NCBI GenBank assembly: GCA_949296245.1
Contig: CASFNW010000001.1
Location: 29,809-93,808, forward strand
Origin: an uncultured bacterium
Lineage (GTDB): Bacteria > Cyanobacteriota > Vampirovibrionia > Gastranaerophilales > Gastranaerophilaceae
Length of the DNA stretch: 64,000 nt
Direction of reading: 5' to 3'
The notes below the pieces were generated by a model, which saw only the letters and a program-made list of their open reading frames with translations, did not search any database and was not told the origin of the DNA. The translations under genes and the position numbers were made by a program. Positions 24,937 through 34,070 of this stretch are shown here, piece after piece; within the stretch, counting starts at the first letter, position 1, and each line of letters begins with the position of its first letter.

Positions 24937-25839
24937 TTATATTTGTGAATAAGTTTTGAAATGTGTTTTTACAGCATTTTTAAGCTCTTCTTTTGAATAT
25001 TTATCTGCAATTTGTTTTGCTGTATGCAATACATTGTCAGAACAGCCTTTGGGTATTTGAAACCCGTATTTTTTAGAAATTTCATTAATGCCTGATAAAA
25101 ATTGTTCTCTTGCCAGTATTGAAGCTGCTGCCACTGCTATATCGCTTTCTGCTTTACATCTTTGTTCAAGTGTTATATTCTTGCCTTTTTTTAGCAAAGC
25201 ATTTTTTATAAGTTTTTCATCGCCGAATTTGTCTGATAAAGCACAATTACAATCTTTTTTCTCCAGAACATTTTCTATTGCCCTTGCGTGACCCCAGGCA
25301 AGAAGCAGATTCAGATTTTTCAATTTTGCATACAATTCGTTATATTTTGCCGGATTTATTGTCACTACTGAAAATATGCAGTTATTTTTTATTATTGAAG
25401 CCAGTTTAGTTATATTTTTGTCATCAATTTTTTTACAATCTTTTATGCCTGCTTTTATCAGAATATCAGTATTAGTTTTATCAATCATAACAGCAGCAAT
25501 AACAAGAGGTCCGAAAAAATCGCCCTTGCCGGATTCGTCTGTTCCTATATGATTTACCGGTATTATATCAATTGCCTGTATACCAGCAGAATAGGAAGAC
25601 GATGCAGTTTCTTCTGTTGAGCAGCTTTTTAAATCTCTTTCTATTTTATTTACAATATCGCTTACATCAGACCCCTGAATGAGAAGTTTTCCGGTTTTAA
25701 AAAAGGTAGCGCTGTAGTTTTTTGTTTTTGCTCTCCAAAAGGCATTTTGCACTGTAGAAATTTCTGCGTTATCTTTTTCAAAAAATGTTTTTAGTTTATC
25801 ATTTTCTGCTATTTCAAATTTATGCGTATAATTATTCAT
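24937..25839 (-). CDS. rnhC: Ribonuclease HIII
   Basis: RNase HIII degrades the RNA strand of RNA:DNA hybrids; it is rarer than HI and HII. 300 residues, with an N-terminal TBP-like domain (about 1-85) and the nuclease motif G-T-D101-E102-S-G-K-G-D-F-F-G-P-L, then A-E-S-D-I-A-V-A-A-A-S-I-L-A-R. The extended N-terminus and D-E-S-G-K-G motif separate it from HII. Followed by gcvT in the same direction, 82 bases on. Confidence 0.92.
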   Translation of the reverse strand: MNNYTHKFEIAENDKLKTFFEKDNAEISTVQNAFWRAKTKNYSATFFKTGKLLIQGSDVSDIVNKIERDLKSCSTEETASSSYSAGIQAIDIIPVNHIGTDESGKGDFFGPLVIAAVMIDKTNTDILIKAGIKDCKKIDDKNITKLASIIKNNCIFSVVTINPAKYNELYAKLKNLNLLLAWGHARAIENVLEKKDCNCALSDKFGDEKLIKNALLKKGKNITLEQRCKAESDIAVAAASILAREQFLSGINEISKKYGFQIPKGCSDNVLHTAKQIADKYSKEELKNAVKTHFKTYSQI

Positions 25840-25925
25840 ATTTTACCTGCAATACTGTTAATCTACTATAACATAACCATGACAGGTATGGTTATATGTT
25901 GTATAATAATCATTTGGAGTTTGGA

Positions 25926-28900
25926 ATGAAGGTACTTATAAAATTTTTAATAGCATTATCTGTTCTTGTAGCTGTCGTTTATTGCAGTATATACTTTGCA
26001 GTGCCTTATTTACTTAATAAAAATGATTTTGATGCTTTTATTTCTAAGTCCGTAAAAAATCAAACAGGACTTATACTTGTGCTTCATAACAGCAGTGTTT
26101 CAATGTATCCGAATCTTGATATCAAGCTAAAAACTGACGATATACAGCTTTTTTATCCGGACAAAAGACAGATTTTAAACATAAGAGATTCTGATATCGA
26201 TGTATCTTTTTTCAGTCTTTTGAAAAAAGAAATTAAAATAAACAAAATAACTGCAGGTGAGCTTCAATTCACGACTAAACTTTTAAAAAACGGAAAAACT
26301 ACGTTTCAAGAGTATTTAGAACAGCATAAAGTTAATAAAAAGTTTGATATAACTATTTCCAATAAATTACCGGCAATATCAATAAAGAAATATCTGTTTA
26401 AATTAAAAGATGATGAATCAGGACAAAAATTCAAATTGTCCGGCGGTAATCTAAAACTGTCACAAAATATAGATATTAGATATTTAAATTTTTCTATTAA
26501 CGGTACTTTTTACTGCTTTGATAAAAAATATTTAAATTATAATATTAAACTTGCTGTACCCAAAAAATTATTTGAGAATGTACATAAAAAACTTTTTGAT
26601 ATAAATTTTGACAATTTATATAAATACAGCTTTTTGGCTGACTTAACTGCCGATGTAAAAATTCACGAAAACAAAGGCTCTTTTGATTATCTTTCCGGCA
26701 AAATTAACGTTGACCATTTTTATATAATTTTAGGAAATACTAAACTGCCTGAGAGTTATTTTCATGCAGTGCTTAATAAAGGCCGTGCTGTTGTGACATC
26801 AAAATTCTACACAGCTAAAGATGAAGTGACGGATATCAGTGCGGATTTAAAGCTCAAAAAATCTTACGATATTAAGATAAAATGCTATTGTCCAAAAGCT
26901 GATATAGCGAATCTTCAAAGACTTTCTATTTCTTTGCTTGAAATATTGAAAATAAAGAATAATCTTTCAGAATTTAACGCAGGCGGCAAAATAAGTGCAA
27001 ATTTTAGTATTAACACGAATTTAAAGAATATAAGTTCAAGCGGCTCATTAAAGATTATGAATGCATACCTCCGTCATAAAGATATTCCTCTGAATATTAA
27101 TTCTGCAAATGCACTTGTTGATTTTTCCGATAATATGATAAAAATTAAACGCTCTGATTTGAATGTTAACAATCAACCGCTCAAGATTAACGGTATAATA
27201 GACAGCAAAGCAAGTGCCGATTTATCTTTAAATGCCTCAAATCTTGATATAAATAACATTATTAAAGCATTTAATTTTATTAAACCCGGCAAAAATCTCG
27301 TATTTAACAGCGGTAAGTTATCTTTTTCCGCAAAAATTAAGGGCGTTTTATCAAAGCCTGATTTGTACGCAGATGTTGTTATCAATAGTCTTTCAGCATT
27401 TGAAAAAACAAAAAACATTAATATACAAATTCCCAAAATCCAATTGAAACTTTTTTATAAAAAAGGTAAGTATAGCGGCTCTGTCACATTGTATAATTTG
27501 TCTGCGATGTGTACAAATGTTTTAAATTCTGAACATAAACTGCGTTCAGAACTAATTTCAGCGGTTTTTGACAGCAATAACATTAATATTTCTCCGTTTA
27601 AACTTGATACCGGCAATGCACGACTGATTGTAAACGGAAAAATAACCGATTATTTAAAAACACCGGAGGTTAATATACAGACAAGCGGCAATATTGATAC
27701 CTCTTTTATAAAATCGTTGTTACCTAAAGATATTACAGTTTATTCAAAAGGCTATTTGCCTTTAAAAATGCAGGTTAAACAAATAAAAAATGTCACATCA
27801 ATAACCGCTTATGTGTTAGCAAATCCAAAGAATTATATCACCCCTGTACATATAAATAATTTTTCTAAGATTAATTCTCTATCCTGCATACAAACAACAA
27901 TAAAAGGAAATGACATTTATATTGACAATTTCTCTATCTATTATGCAAAAGGAATAAACGGGCTGACCAAAGACATAAAGCTGTCGAATCTTAAAAAAGC
28001 TTTTGAAGTAAAAGGTAAAATTAAGAACTTTTTATCGGTACCATCCTTAGAAAATCTACACCTCCTTATTCCGGAAAATTTAAGCATATCACTACCGATT
28101 AAGGGTGCAAATTTAGATTTAAAGGCTGAGACGAAAGCGGATTTAATTTTAAATGGAACATTAAAAAAGCCTTCAATCACGGGAAATATAAATATTAATT
28201 CTCTTGATATTGAGCAATATCTGGTTAATGTGCAAAATTTAGTTATTAATTTTTATAATACCAAGATATTATTAAAACTTGATAATCTTAAAATTAAGGA
28301 CTCTGATGTTTCTGTAGAGCTGGAAGCCCCTGTAAATATCTTATACAGCAAAAATAACAGTGTTATAAACAGGCTAGATATACATTCATCCTACCTTGAT
28401 ATGAATTCAGTTATGTCTTTAATGAATATATTCACTCAGGCAAAATACGCTCCGGGGGCTGAGTTTCCGTATTGCATAAATTCAGGTAAACTCAGTATTT
28501 CAAACTTTAAGATGGATAAAATTTTAGTACAGAATGTTACCGGTAATATATCTGCAAAGAAAAATTACCTTTACATTACTGATTTATTTGCAAATGCATA
28601 CGGCGGCAAGGCTGCAGGGAAAATAACATACAGTTTTCCATATATGTCTGTTCAGGCTGATTTGCAGGGCAGAGATATGGATGCAAAATCCGCAGCAAAT
28701 GCTTTTATTCCTCAAAAACAAAAAATTTCCGGGCGGCTTAATTTTGATACATCAGTAAATCTTTTTGTGTCTGATATTGATAAAATGATAAAAACAATGT
28801 CTGGCAGTGCTGATATACTCATAAAAAACGGACATTTAGGACAGCTCGGCCGGTTTGAACATTTCTTATATGCGCAGAATTTGCTGGCTCAAAGATTGAT

Positions 28901-29546
28901 ATATGCAAGCCTCAATAGTGCACGTCAGGCGATAAGCCCGAAAGATACCGGCTATATTACCTATTTGAAAGGCAAAGTTAACTTTGCTAACGGCATAGCA
29001 CATTTGAATCCCATAACTACATCAGGCCCGCAGATGAGTATGTATATAACAGGAAATATTAATCTTGTGAATAATTATACAAATTTGCAAATACTCGGGA
29101 AAATATCATCAGAGGTTTCTTCATCACTTGGTGTATTAGGTTCGTTGACAATAAAAGATTTTTTGGATGAGCACACGAAATACGGACCTGCAGCAGCACG
29201 CTTATTTAATTTTTATAACAAAGAAATTCCTGATTCAGAAATTCAAAAGATTCCTGCACTTTTGCCGGATTACAGATATGATACAAAAACATTTGAAGTT
29301 CAAATATCAGGTGACCCGGACAGCGTTAAATCTGTTAAAAATTTCAACTGGGTAAGTCCTGCCGGAACAAAACAGAAACTTATGCAAGAGTCAGCAGCCG
29401 CGATGAATACAAATCCGAAATCTATCGAAGGCAATACTCTGCAGCAAAATCAGCCTGAGCAAAAACGAGATAATGCACCTCTTAATATACAACCTGTATA
29501 CCAACCTGATTTTCTGGATGCTATACCGGATAAATTCAGCGATTAG
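25926..29546 (+). CDS. AsmA/TamB-like giant envelope protein
   Basis: 1206 residues. One N-terminal membrane helix (K-V-L-I-K-F-L-I-A-L-S-V-L-V) then a very long repetitive beta-strand protein with recurrent N-I/L-x-I-x-x and G-x-I patterns. The C-terminal third has the AsmA-type domain with I-K-N-G-H-L-G-Q-L-G and G-S-L-T-I-K-D-F-L-D-E-H. Such proteins bridge inner and outer membranes and move phospholipids. This is one of the best signs of a double-membraned cell. GGAG six bases before the ATG moves the start from 25896 to 25926. Converges with the nucleotidase gene, overlapping its end by 11 bases. Confidence 0.8.
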   Translation: MKVLIKFLIALSVLVAVVYCSIYFAVPYLLNKNDFDAFISKSVKNQTGLILVLHNSSVSMYPNLDIKLKTDDIQLFYPDKRQILNIRDSDIDVSFFSLLKKEIKINKITAGELQFTTKLLKNGKTTFQEYLEQHKVNKKFDITISNKLPAISIKKYLFKLKDDESGQKFKLSGGNLKLSQNIDIRYLNFSINGTFYCFDKKYLNYNIKLAVPKKLFENVHKKLFDINFDNLYKYSFLADLTADVKIHENKGSFDYLSGKINVDHFYIILGNTKLPESYFHAVLNKGRAVVTSKFYTAKDEVTDISADLKLKKSYDIKIKCYCPKADIANLQRLSISLLEILKIKNNLSEFNAGGKISANFSINTNLKNISSSGSLKIMNAYLRHKDIPLNINSANALVDFSDNMIKIKRSDLNVNNQPLKINGIIDSKASADLSLNASNLDINNIIKAFNFIKPGKNLVFNSGKLSFSAKIKGVLSKPDLYADVVINSLSAFEKTKNINIQIPKIQLKLFYKKGKYSGSVTLYNLSAMCTNVLNSEHKLRSELISAVFDSNNINISPFKLDTGNARLIVNGKITDYLKTPEVNIQTSGNIDTSFIKSLLPKDITVYSKGYLPLKMQVKQIKNVTSITAYVLANPKNYITPVHINNFSKINSLSCIQTTIKGNDIYIDNFSIYYAKGINGLTKDIKLSNLKKAFEVKGKIKNFLSVPSLENLHLLIPENLSISLPIKGANLDLKAETKADLILNGTLKKPSITGNININSLDIEQYLVNVQNLVINFYNTKILLKLDNLKIKDSDVSVELEAPVNILYSKNNSVINRLDIHSSYLDMNSVMSLMNIFTQAKYAPGAEFPYCINSGKLSISNFKMDKILVQNVTGNISAKKNYLYITDLFANAYGGKAAGKITYSFPYMSVQADLQGRDMDAKSAANAFIPQKQKISGRLNFDTSVNLFVSDIDKMIKTMSGSADILIKNGHLGQLGRFEHFLYAQNLLAQRLIYASLNSARQAISPKDTGYITYLKGKVNFANGIAHLNPITTSGPQMSMYITGNINLVNNYTNLQILGKISSEVSSSLGVLGSLTIKDFLDEHTKYGPAAARLFNFYNKEIPDSEIQKIPALLPDYRYDTKTFEVQISGDPDSVKSVKNFNWVSPAGTKQKLMQESAAAMNTNPKSIEGNTLQQNQPEQKRDNAPLNIQPVYQPDFLDAIPDKFSD

Positions 29547-31125
29547 GCTGTGTATAGTTTTCCTTTGTGATACGTCCGTCAGCTTTTATGGTAATAGGTT
29601 TTCCGTTAAAATATTTTATGTAATCAATCAGCATCTGAGTTTCATTTTTGTCACATTTGTGTATGATTTTTTCCGGACAGGCGAGTGATTCAAGACCTTC
29701 ACTTCCGCCAGCGACAAATGTATTGTATGCAACTTTAAAGAATTTGTCGCTGCTCGGGTTTTGTGAATCCAGAGGAACTCTTGTTCCATCCTGTTTTACA
29801 AGTACTACATCTTTTACTTTATTGTCTTTACCTATTACATATCGAAGACCTGCCACCTGAAGCGCACCAGTTCTGTGATATTTTGTAGTTGCTTGAATTG
29901 CGCTATTGAGTACATCTATAATGTCTTTTTCGCTTAATTTGTATACATTTACATCATTGTAAAAGGGCATAAGATCCATTACATCTCTGTCTGTAACAGG
30001 GCCTGCAGGAAGGCTTGCTCTGATTCCGCCCATGTTATTTAAGACAAGGTCTGCATCTGAATATTTCAAATATGCATCACTCAAAAATGCGCTTAATGGG
30101 CTTTCTTCTAGAACCGTTTCCGGTTTTGATTTTACTTCCTGCGCAATAACACCTATTTCCTCGGGTGCACCGAGTGAGATATCTTCCATTGTTTTTACGG
30201 CGAGATTTTCACGCTGATTATCCAGTGATTTTATTTCATTTTTTGCTTTAATTATGCGTCCGAATTTATCATAAACAACATCAAGCTCACCGTAAGAATG
30301 ACCGTTTTTGCCTGCCTGGGTAATTATTACCCATTCACCTCTAGGCGATTTGAATAAATTTTGCCCGTATACTAAGCCGTTTAGCGTATCATGGGAATGT
30401 CCGTCATTTATAACATCAATTCCTCCAACATTTTTAGCTATAGCTACAGCAGCATCTCTTCCTACATGGGAAACAAGTTTTATTATGTTTACCCCTTGTT
30501 TCTCAAGCTTTTCAACTTCATTTTTCAGAGCCTCTTCGGTTTCTTTTAGGTTTAAGATTCTTATGTCCTGTGTGTTTTCCTTACTTTGTGAACTTAATCT
30601 AGAAAACAAATCGCATGGTGCAAGTCCTATGTATCCAATTTTTTTACCGTTTTCCTCAACAATCATAGAAGTCGCAAATCTTCCGGCATCCGTATCATCT
30701 TTTAATGGATAAGATGCAATTTTAGAGCTGTCTTTTGGTACAAGATTAAGTGCAAGTGTTTTAAATTTTGCGAAATCCAGCATTTCTGACAATCCTACCG
30801 CACCTTTATAATCCATATTGTGATTACCCGGCGCTGCTGCTGTAATATTGCACATATTCATAATTTTCACAATTGCAATGTTTTTATCTCTGTTCGCGCC
30901 TACCCATTCATCACCTGACAAAATAACATCGCCGGTCGGATTTTCTTTTTTGAATACATCTGAAACAGTTTTGAATTTTCTAAAGGCTTTTAAGTGTCCG
31001 TGAAAATCATTGCCGTATAATGTTTTTTGTCTAAATTCACTATTATCTTGTACAGGGGATGCATTATTATTTCCGAATTTTATTCTGGAATTATAAAATA
31101 TGCTGAAATTGTTATTAATGAACAT
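29536..31125 (-). CDS. Tagged 5'-nucleotidase/metallophosphatase without Sec signal
   Basis: 529 residues. Metallophosphatase motifs are in order: N-D40-F-H42-G-H, G-D72-E-W, G-N101-H102-N, an S-H-V-G block and G-H-S-H near 240. A 5'-nucleotidase C-terminal domain follows (N-M-G-G-I-R near 365, Y-N-D-V-N-V-Y). Relatives such as UshA are exported with a signal peptide; here residues 1-30 have no hydrophobic core but contain the tag I-K-F-G-N at 15-19. Nucleotide scavenging is expected. Monocistronic, with an AT-rich 156-base upstream spacer shared with the divergent next gene. Confidence 0.8.
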   Translation of the reverse strand: MFINNNFSIFYNSRIKFGNNNASPVQDNSEFRQKTLYGNDFHGHLKAFRKFKTVSDVFKKENPTGDVILSGDEWVGANRDKNIAIVKIMNMCNITAAAPGNHNMDYKGAVGLSEMLDFAKFKTLALNLVPKDSSKIASYPLKDDTDAGRFATSMIVEENGKKIGYIGLAPCDLFSRLSSQSKENTQDIRILNLKETEEALKNEVEKLEKQGVNIIKLVSHVGRDAAVAIAKNVGGIDVINDGHSHDTLNGLVYGQNLFKSPRGEWVIITQAGKNGHSYGELDVVYDKFGRIIKAKNEIKSLDNQRENLAVKTMEDISLGAPEEIGVIAQEVKSKPETVLEESPLSAFLSDAYLKYSDADLVLNNMGGIRASLPAGPVTDRDVMDLMPFYNDVNVYKLSEKDIIDVLNSAIQATTKYHRTGALQVAGLRYVIGKDNKVKDVVLVKQDGTRVPLDSQNPSSDKFFKVAYNTFVAGGSEGLESLACPEKIIHKCDKNETQMLIDYIKYFNGKPITIKADGRITKENYTQPNR

Positions 31126-31281
31126 AATATAAATCCGTAAGTTCTGACATTGATATAAAACATGTCATCAAAAATCTTTGCCATAATGTTAACATTTGTT
31201 TACAATTTGTTCCAGTATTGTAAATAATCCAAAATCGATTGTTTTTATATATATAAGGTTAGAAAATTAGGATTTACAAAT

Positions 31282-32568
31282 ATGGTTAATGGTGTATCTG
31301 GTTACAATAATAATGCTCCCGCTTTTTACAGAGCTGCTACCGGAGCTTATGTTATAAATAATAATAACAATGTTGAAAGTATGATTAAATTTGTTAACGG
31401 CCAACCTGTAGTAGTTTCTCAAGAACCTTCAGTTTCTCAAACTATTGCAGGCACATTACCGTTTGCTGGTTTATTTGGTGCGTTTCAAGGTGCTGCCGCA
31501 TTAAAAAATAACGGTTTAAAAGGCGCTGAACTTGATGCTTTTAAAGCTGCTAAAAAAGCAGGTACAGCAAAAGGTTGGAATCTTTCTGAAACAATTAAAA
31601 ATATAAAAGCAAGACATCCGTATGCAACAAGAGGAGAAGCTATTCAATCAGGTAAAGATGTTCTTAAAAAAGAATACGGCAACTTCTTTAAAAAACATGT
31701 TACAGTAGATACAGTAAACAGAGGAAAATTAGGTAAACTTTTAGATAGAATTCCCGGATATAAATCTTTGAGAGCATCAGGATTCGGTCAGGCAATGGGC
31801 CGCTCTGGTGCAGGTTGGATGATGGTACTTGATGGAGCTGCAAAAACATTTACTGATGTTGTTCCTGCATTTAAAGAACTCGGTTTTAAATCAGGTATGA
31901 AACAACTTGCTAAATCCGGTACTGAAGTTTTAGCAGGCGGTGCAGGATGGTTGGCAGGTGATGCAATCGGTACTGCAATCGGTACTGCAATCGGTACTGC
32001 AATTTGTCCGGGTATAGGTACTGCAATCGGCGGTTTCTTAGGTAAGTTTATCGGCGGTGTTGCAGGTAGCGCTCTTGCCGGTAAAGCCGCTAAAGCTATA
32101 ACCGGTAAAACTGAAATAGAAAAAGCTCAGGAAGCACAAATGACTCAAGTTGTTCAACAAATAGAGGCTGACCCTGAATCTAAATTGGCATTGGCTCAAC
32201 AAGCTTATTCAAATGCTGAACAGGTATTAGCACAAGATCCTAACAATCAGGATGCTCTTGCGGCAAAAGCGGCTGCAGAAGCTGTTTTAACAGAAGCAGC
32301 TAATGTTCAAACTGAACAAATGACACAGACAGCACCTGTTCAAACTCCTGCAGCACAGGTACAACAAACTCAAACAGCTTTTATGACTACACCTCAAGGT
32401 ATCCCTGTTGTACCCGGCTTTAATGGATTCGGATATGATATGAACCAATTCCGTCAGGCAATGTCAAATGCTTCTATGCCATACGTAAACCCGGGCTTTA
32501 CAAATCCTTTGACAAGTCAGCAAAACTTATTTATGCCTCAGGCTCAAACAACAACCGTTGCTCAATAA
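31282..32568 (+). CDS. Glycine-zipper protein, function unknown
   Basis: 428 residues. A possible weak version of the tag (A-P-A-F-Y-R-A near 12-19) at the N-terminus. The central part has lysine- and glycine-rich segments. Residues about 225-270 form an alternating G/A glycine-zipper (G-T-A-I-G-T-A-I-G-x-F-L-G), which in other proteins drives membrane insertion or oligomer pores. After 275 there is a Gln/Ala/Thr-rich tail. It looks like a membrane-associated or secreted structural protein. TTAGGA upstream of the ATG. Followed by a terminator. Confidence 0.6.
   Translation: MVNGVSGYNNNAPAFYRAATGAYVINNNNNVESMIKFVNGQPVVVSQEPSVSQTIAGTLPFAGLFGAFQGAAALKNNGLKGAELDAFKAAKKAGTAKGWNLSETIKNIKARHPYATRGEAIQSGKDVLKKEYGNFFKKHVTVDTVNRGKLGKLLDRIPGYKSLRASGFGQAMGRSGAGWMMVLDGAAKTFTDVVPAFKELGFKSGMKQLAKSGTEVLAGGAGWLAGDAIGTAIGTAIGTAICPGIGTAIGGFLGKFIGGVAGSALAGKAAKAITGKTEIEKAQEAQMTQVVQQIEADPESKLALAQQAYSNAEQVLAQDPNNQDALAAKAAAEAVLTEAANVQTEQMTQTAPVQTPAAQVQQTQTAFMTTPQGIPVVPGFNGFGYDMNQFRQAMSNASMPYVNPGFTNPLTSQQNLFMPQAQTTTVAQ
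31961..31999 (+). repeat. Short tandem repeat inside the glycine-zipper gene
   Basis: About three direct copies of the 12-mer GCAATCGGTACT, encoding G-T-A-I units; another imperfect copy occurs near 32016-32027. Likely a site of slippage changes in zipper length. Confidence 0.7.
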
Positions 32569-32619
32569 TTAATAAACAAAATATATTTTCTCAAACCATA
32601 TTTGCTAACCAAAAAATAA

Positions 32620-32646
32620 AGCGGTCAATTATTTGACCGCTGTTTT
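32620..32646 (+). terminator. Terminator after the glycine-zipper gene
   Basis: AGCGGTCAA/TTGACCGCT hairpin with a 4-base loop and a T-run. Confidence 0.85.
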
Positions 32647-32740
32647 TATAAAACCTATTCCTTATTTCCCCTATTAGTCCAGTATTGCATCTGTTTTGAA
32701 CCGATTACATTTTAATACTAATCGGTATATTAAAGCTTTT

Positions 32741-32929
32741 TTAGTCAAGTAATGCTTCTAAAATTGTTGCATTTTTTGCAGCAAGTGTATTTTCACGTAC
32801 TTTATTTCTGTGAATGTAAGTTCTCAATGCTTCGCGGATTAATTCACTTCTTGAGCGATTTTCGATATCTGCTACCTGATCGATTTCATCTAAGAATTTT
32901 TCCGGCATTGAAATAAGTACTCTTGACAT
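32741..32929 (-). CDS. Ribbon-helix-helix (CopG-type) DNA-binding protein
   Basis: 62 residues. M-S-R-V-L-I-S-M-P, then L-D-E-I-D near 14-18, a second helix with S-R-S-E-L-I-R-E-A-L-R near 26-36: the CopG/MetJ/Arc ribbon-helix-helix fold. AGGAGGAAACTT sits right before the ATG, a strong ribosome site. These repressors are often antitoxins; no toxin partner lies next to it here, so it could be a free regulator or lone antitoxin. The region 32930-33107 upstream is AT-rich spacer and may hold its own operator. Confidence 0.75.
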   Translation of the reverse strand: MSRVLISMPEKFLDEIDQVADIENRSRSELIREALRTYIHRNKVRENTLAAKNATILEALLD

Positions 32930-33107
32930 AAGTTTCCTCCTGTGGTTTTCTACTCTCTTTTGTTTTGTTTCTCTTAATATCTCTCGTACTTATATAAACA
33001 AAATTTTTATATAAAAATTGCCTATTTGATATAGAATAATTATATATTTTTTAACATAACTTAATATTTATGGATAAAATTCAATAACCAACAGCATTTA
33101 AAACCTT

Positions 33108-33965
33108 CTAGGAAATAAAACAATTTGTTGCTGTATGGATAAATTCAATAATTTGTGAAAAATATTCTAAAGACGATGCACCGTTAATAACTATATCTGC
33201 TTCTGATTTTGAAGGACGTATGTATTTTTCGGCAGCATTACACACATACTCCCAGTGTTTCATTGCATTTTCTTCTGATTGATTACGCTTTGAAGCTCTT
33301 TCCATAAACCATTTCTTTTGAATTTTTGGATCTATATCTATATATATTTTTACGTCAAAAATATCCTTTACGTCTTTATACATTGCTGCCATACCTTCAA
33401 CAAGTATAAATTTTTCCGAATGTATAGGTATAGAATTCGGAACACTTATTCCAGTACCGTTTATTAAATATTCAGGTGCTTTTATGTCTATGCCCTTTGA
33501 AAGTTTTAATAAATCCTCTTTTAACAGTTCAAGTTGAAAGCTTTCAGGAGAGTCTACATCATATCCGTTATCTCTCAATGAATCAAAATCACCGTATTTT
33601 TTTATTAAATCGGAAATATCGTTAAAATAATTATCAATACTTAAAAATTCGAGAGGGAAGTTGAGTTCATTGCTCGTTTTCTTTATTTGTTTGCATATAG
33701 TTGTTTTTCCGCTGGCTGATTCTCCTGTTACACCTATTAAAAATTTTTTTTGCGGATTTTCTATTAATCTTCTGGAAAATTTTGATATAAAATTGGGGTT
33801 TATATCTTTAAATATGGGGTTTTCTGTCTTTTTATCATATGAGAGTATTTGTTTGAATTTTGTTTGCAAATAAAAAGCAAGAAATTCTCTGCCAGTTTTT
33901 GTTGAAAAATCAGGCTTAATGATTTTATCTTTAGAATTGGTTCCCTTTTCTATTAACATTTGCAT
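33108..33965 (-). CDS. Uridine kinase-like P-loop kinase
   Basis: About 285 residues. P-loop G-V-T-G-E-S-A-S-G-K-T-T near 90-100, D-N-Y-F near 122, D-S-P-E-S-F and the phosphoribulokinase/uridine-kinase pattern around V-E-G near 200 and M-E-R-A-S-K-R. An N-terminal extension of about 80 residues is unusual for Udk. The GTG frame from 33980 is replaced by ATG at 33965; another ATG is at 33959; no clear ribosome site. Substrate (uridine, cytidine or another sugar-phosphate) cannot be set. Confidence 0.7.
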   Translation of the reverse strand: MQMLIEKGTNSKDKIIKPDFSTKTGREFLAFYLQTKFKQILSYDKKTENPIFKDINPNFISKFSRRLIENPQKKFLIGVTGESASGKTTICKQIKKTSNELNFPLEFLSIDNYFNDISDLIKKYGDFDSLRDNGYDVDSPESFQLELLKEDLLKLSKGIDIKAPEYLINGTGISVPNSIPIHSEKFILVEGMAAMYKDVKDIFDVKIYIDIDPKIQKKWFMERASKRNQSEENAMKHWEYVCNAAEKYIRPSKSEADIVINGASSLEYFSQIIEFIHTATNCFIS

Positions 33966-34070
33966 ACAATACCAATACACGTAAAATTTTTATTTTGTTA
34001 TTTTTTTTGAAAAGTTTAATAAATATTAAGTGTTGCTATATTTCTCATTTTAACAACAGCCTAACTATTA

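Noticed and set aside
32741..32929. Complete toxin-antitoxin pair
   Set aside because: The RHH gene has no small partner frame on either side.
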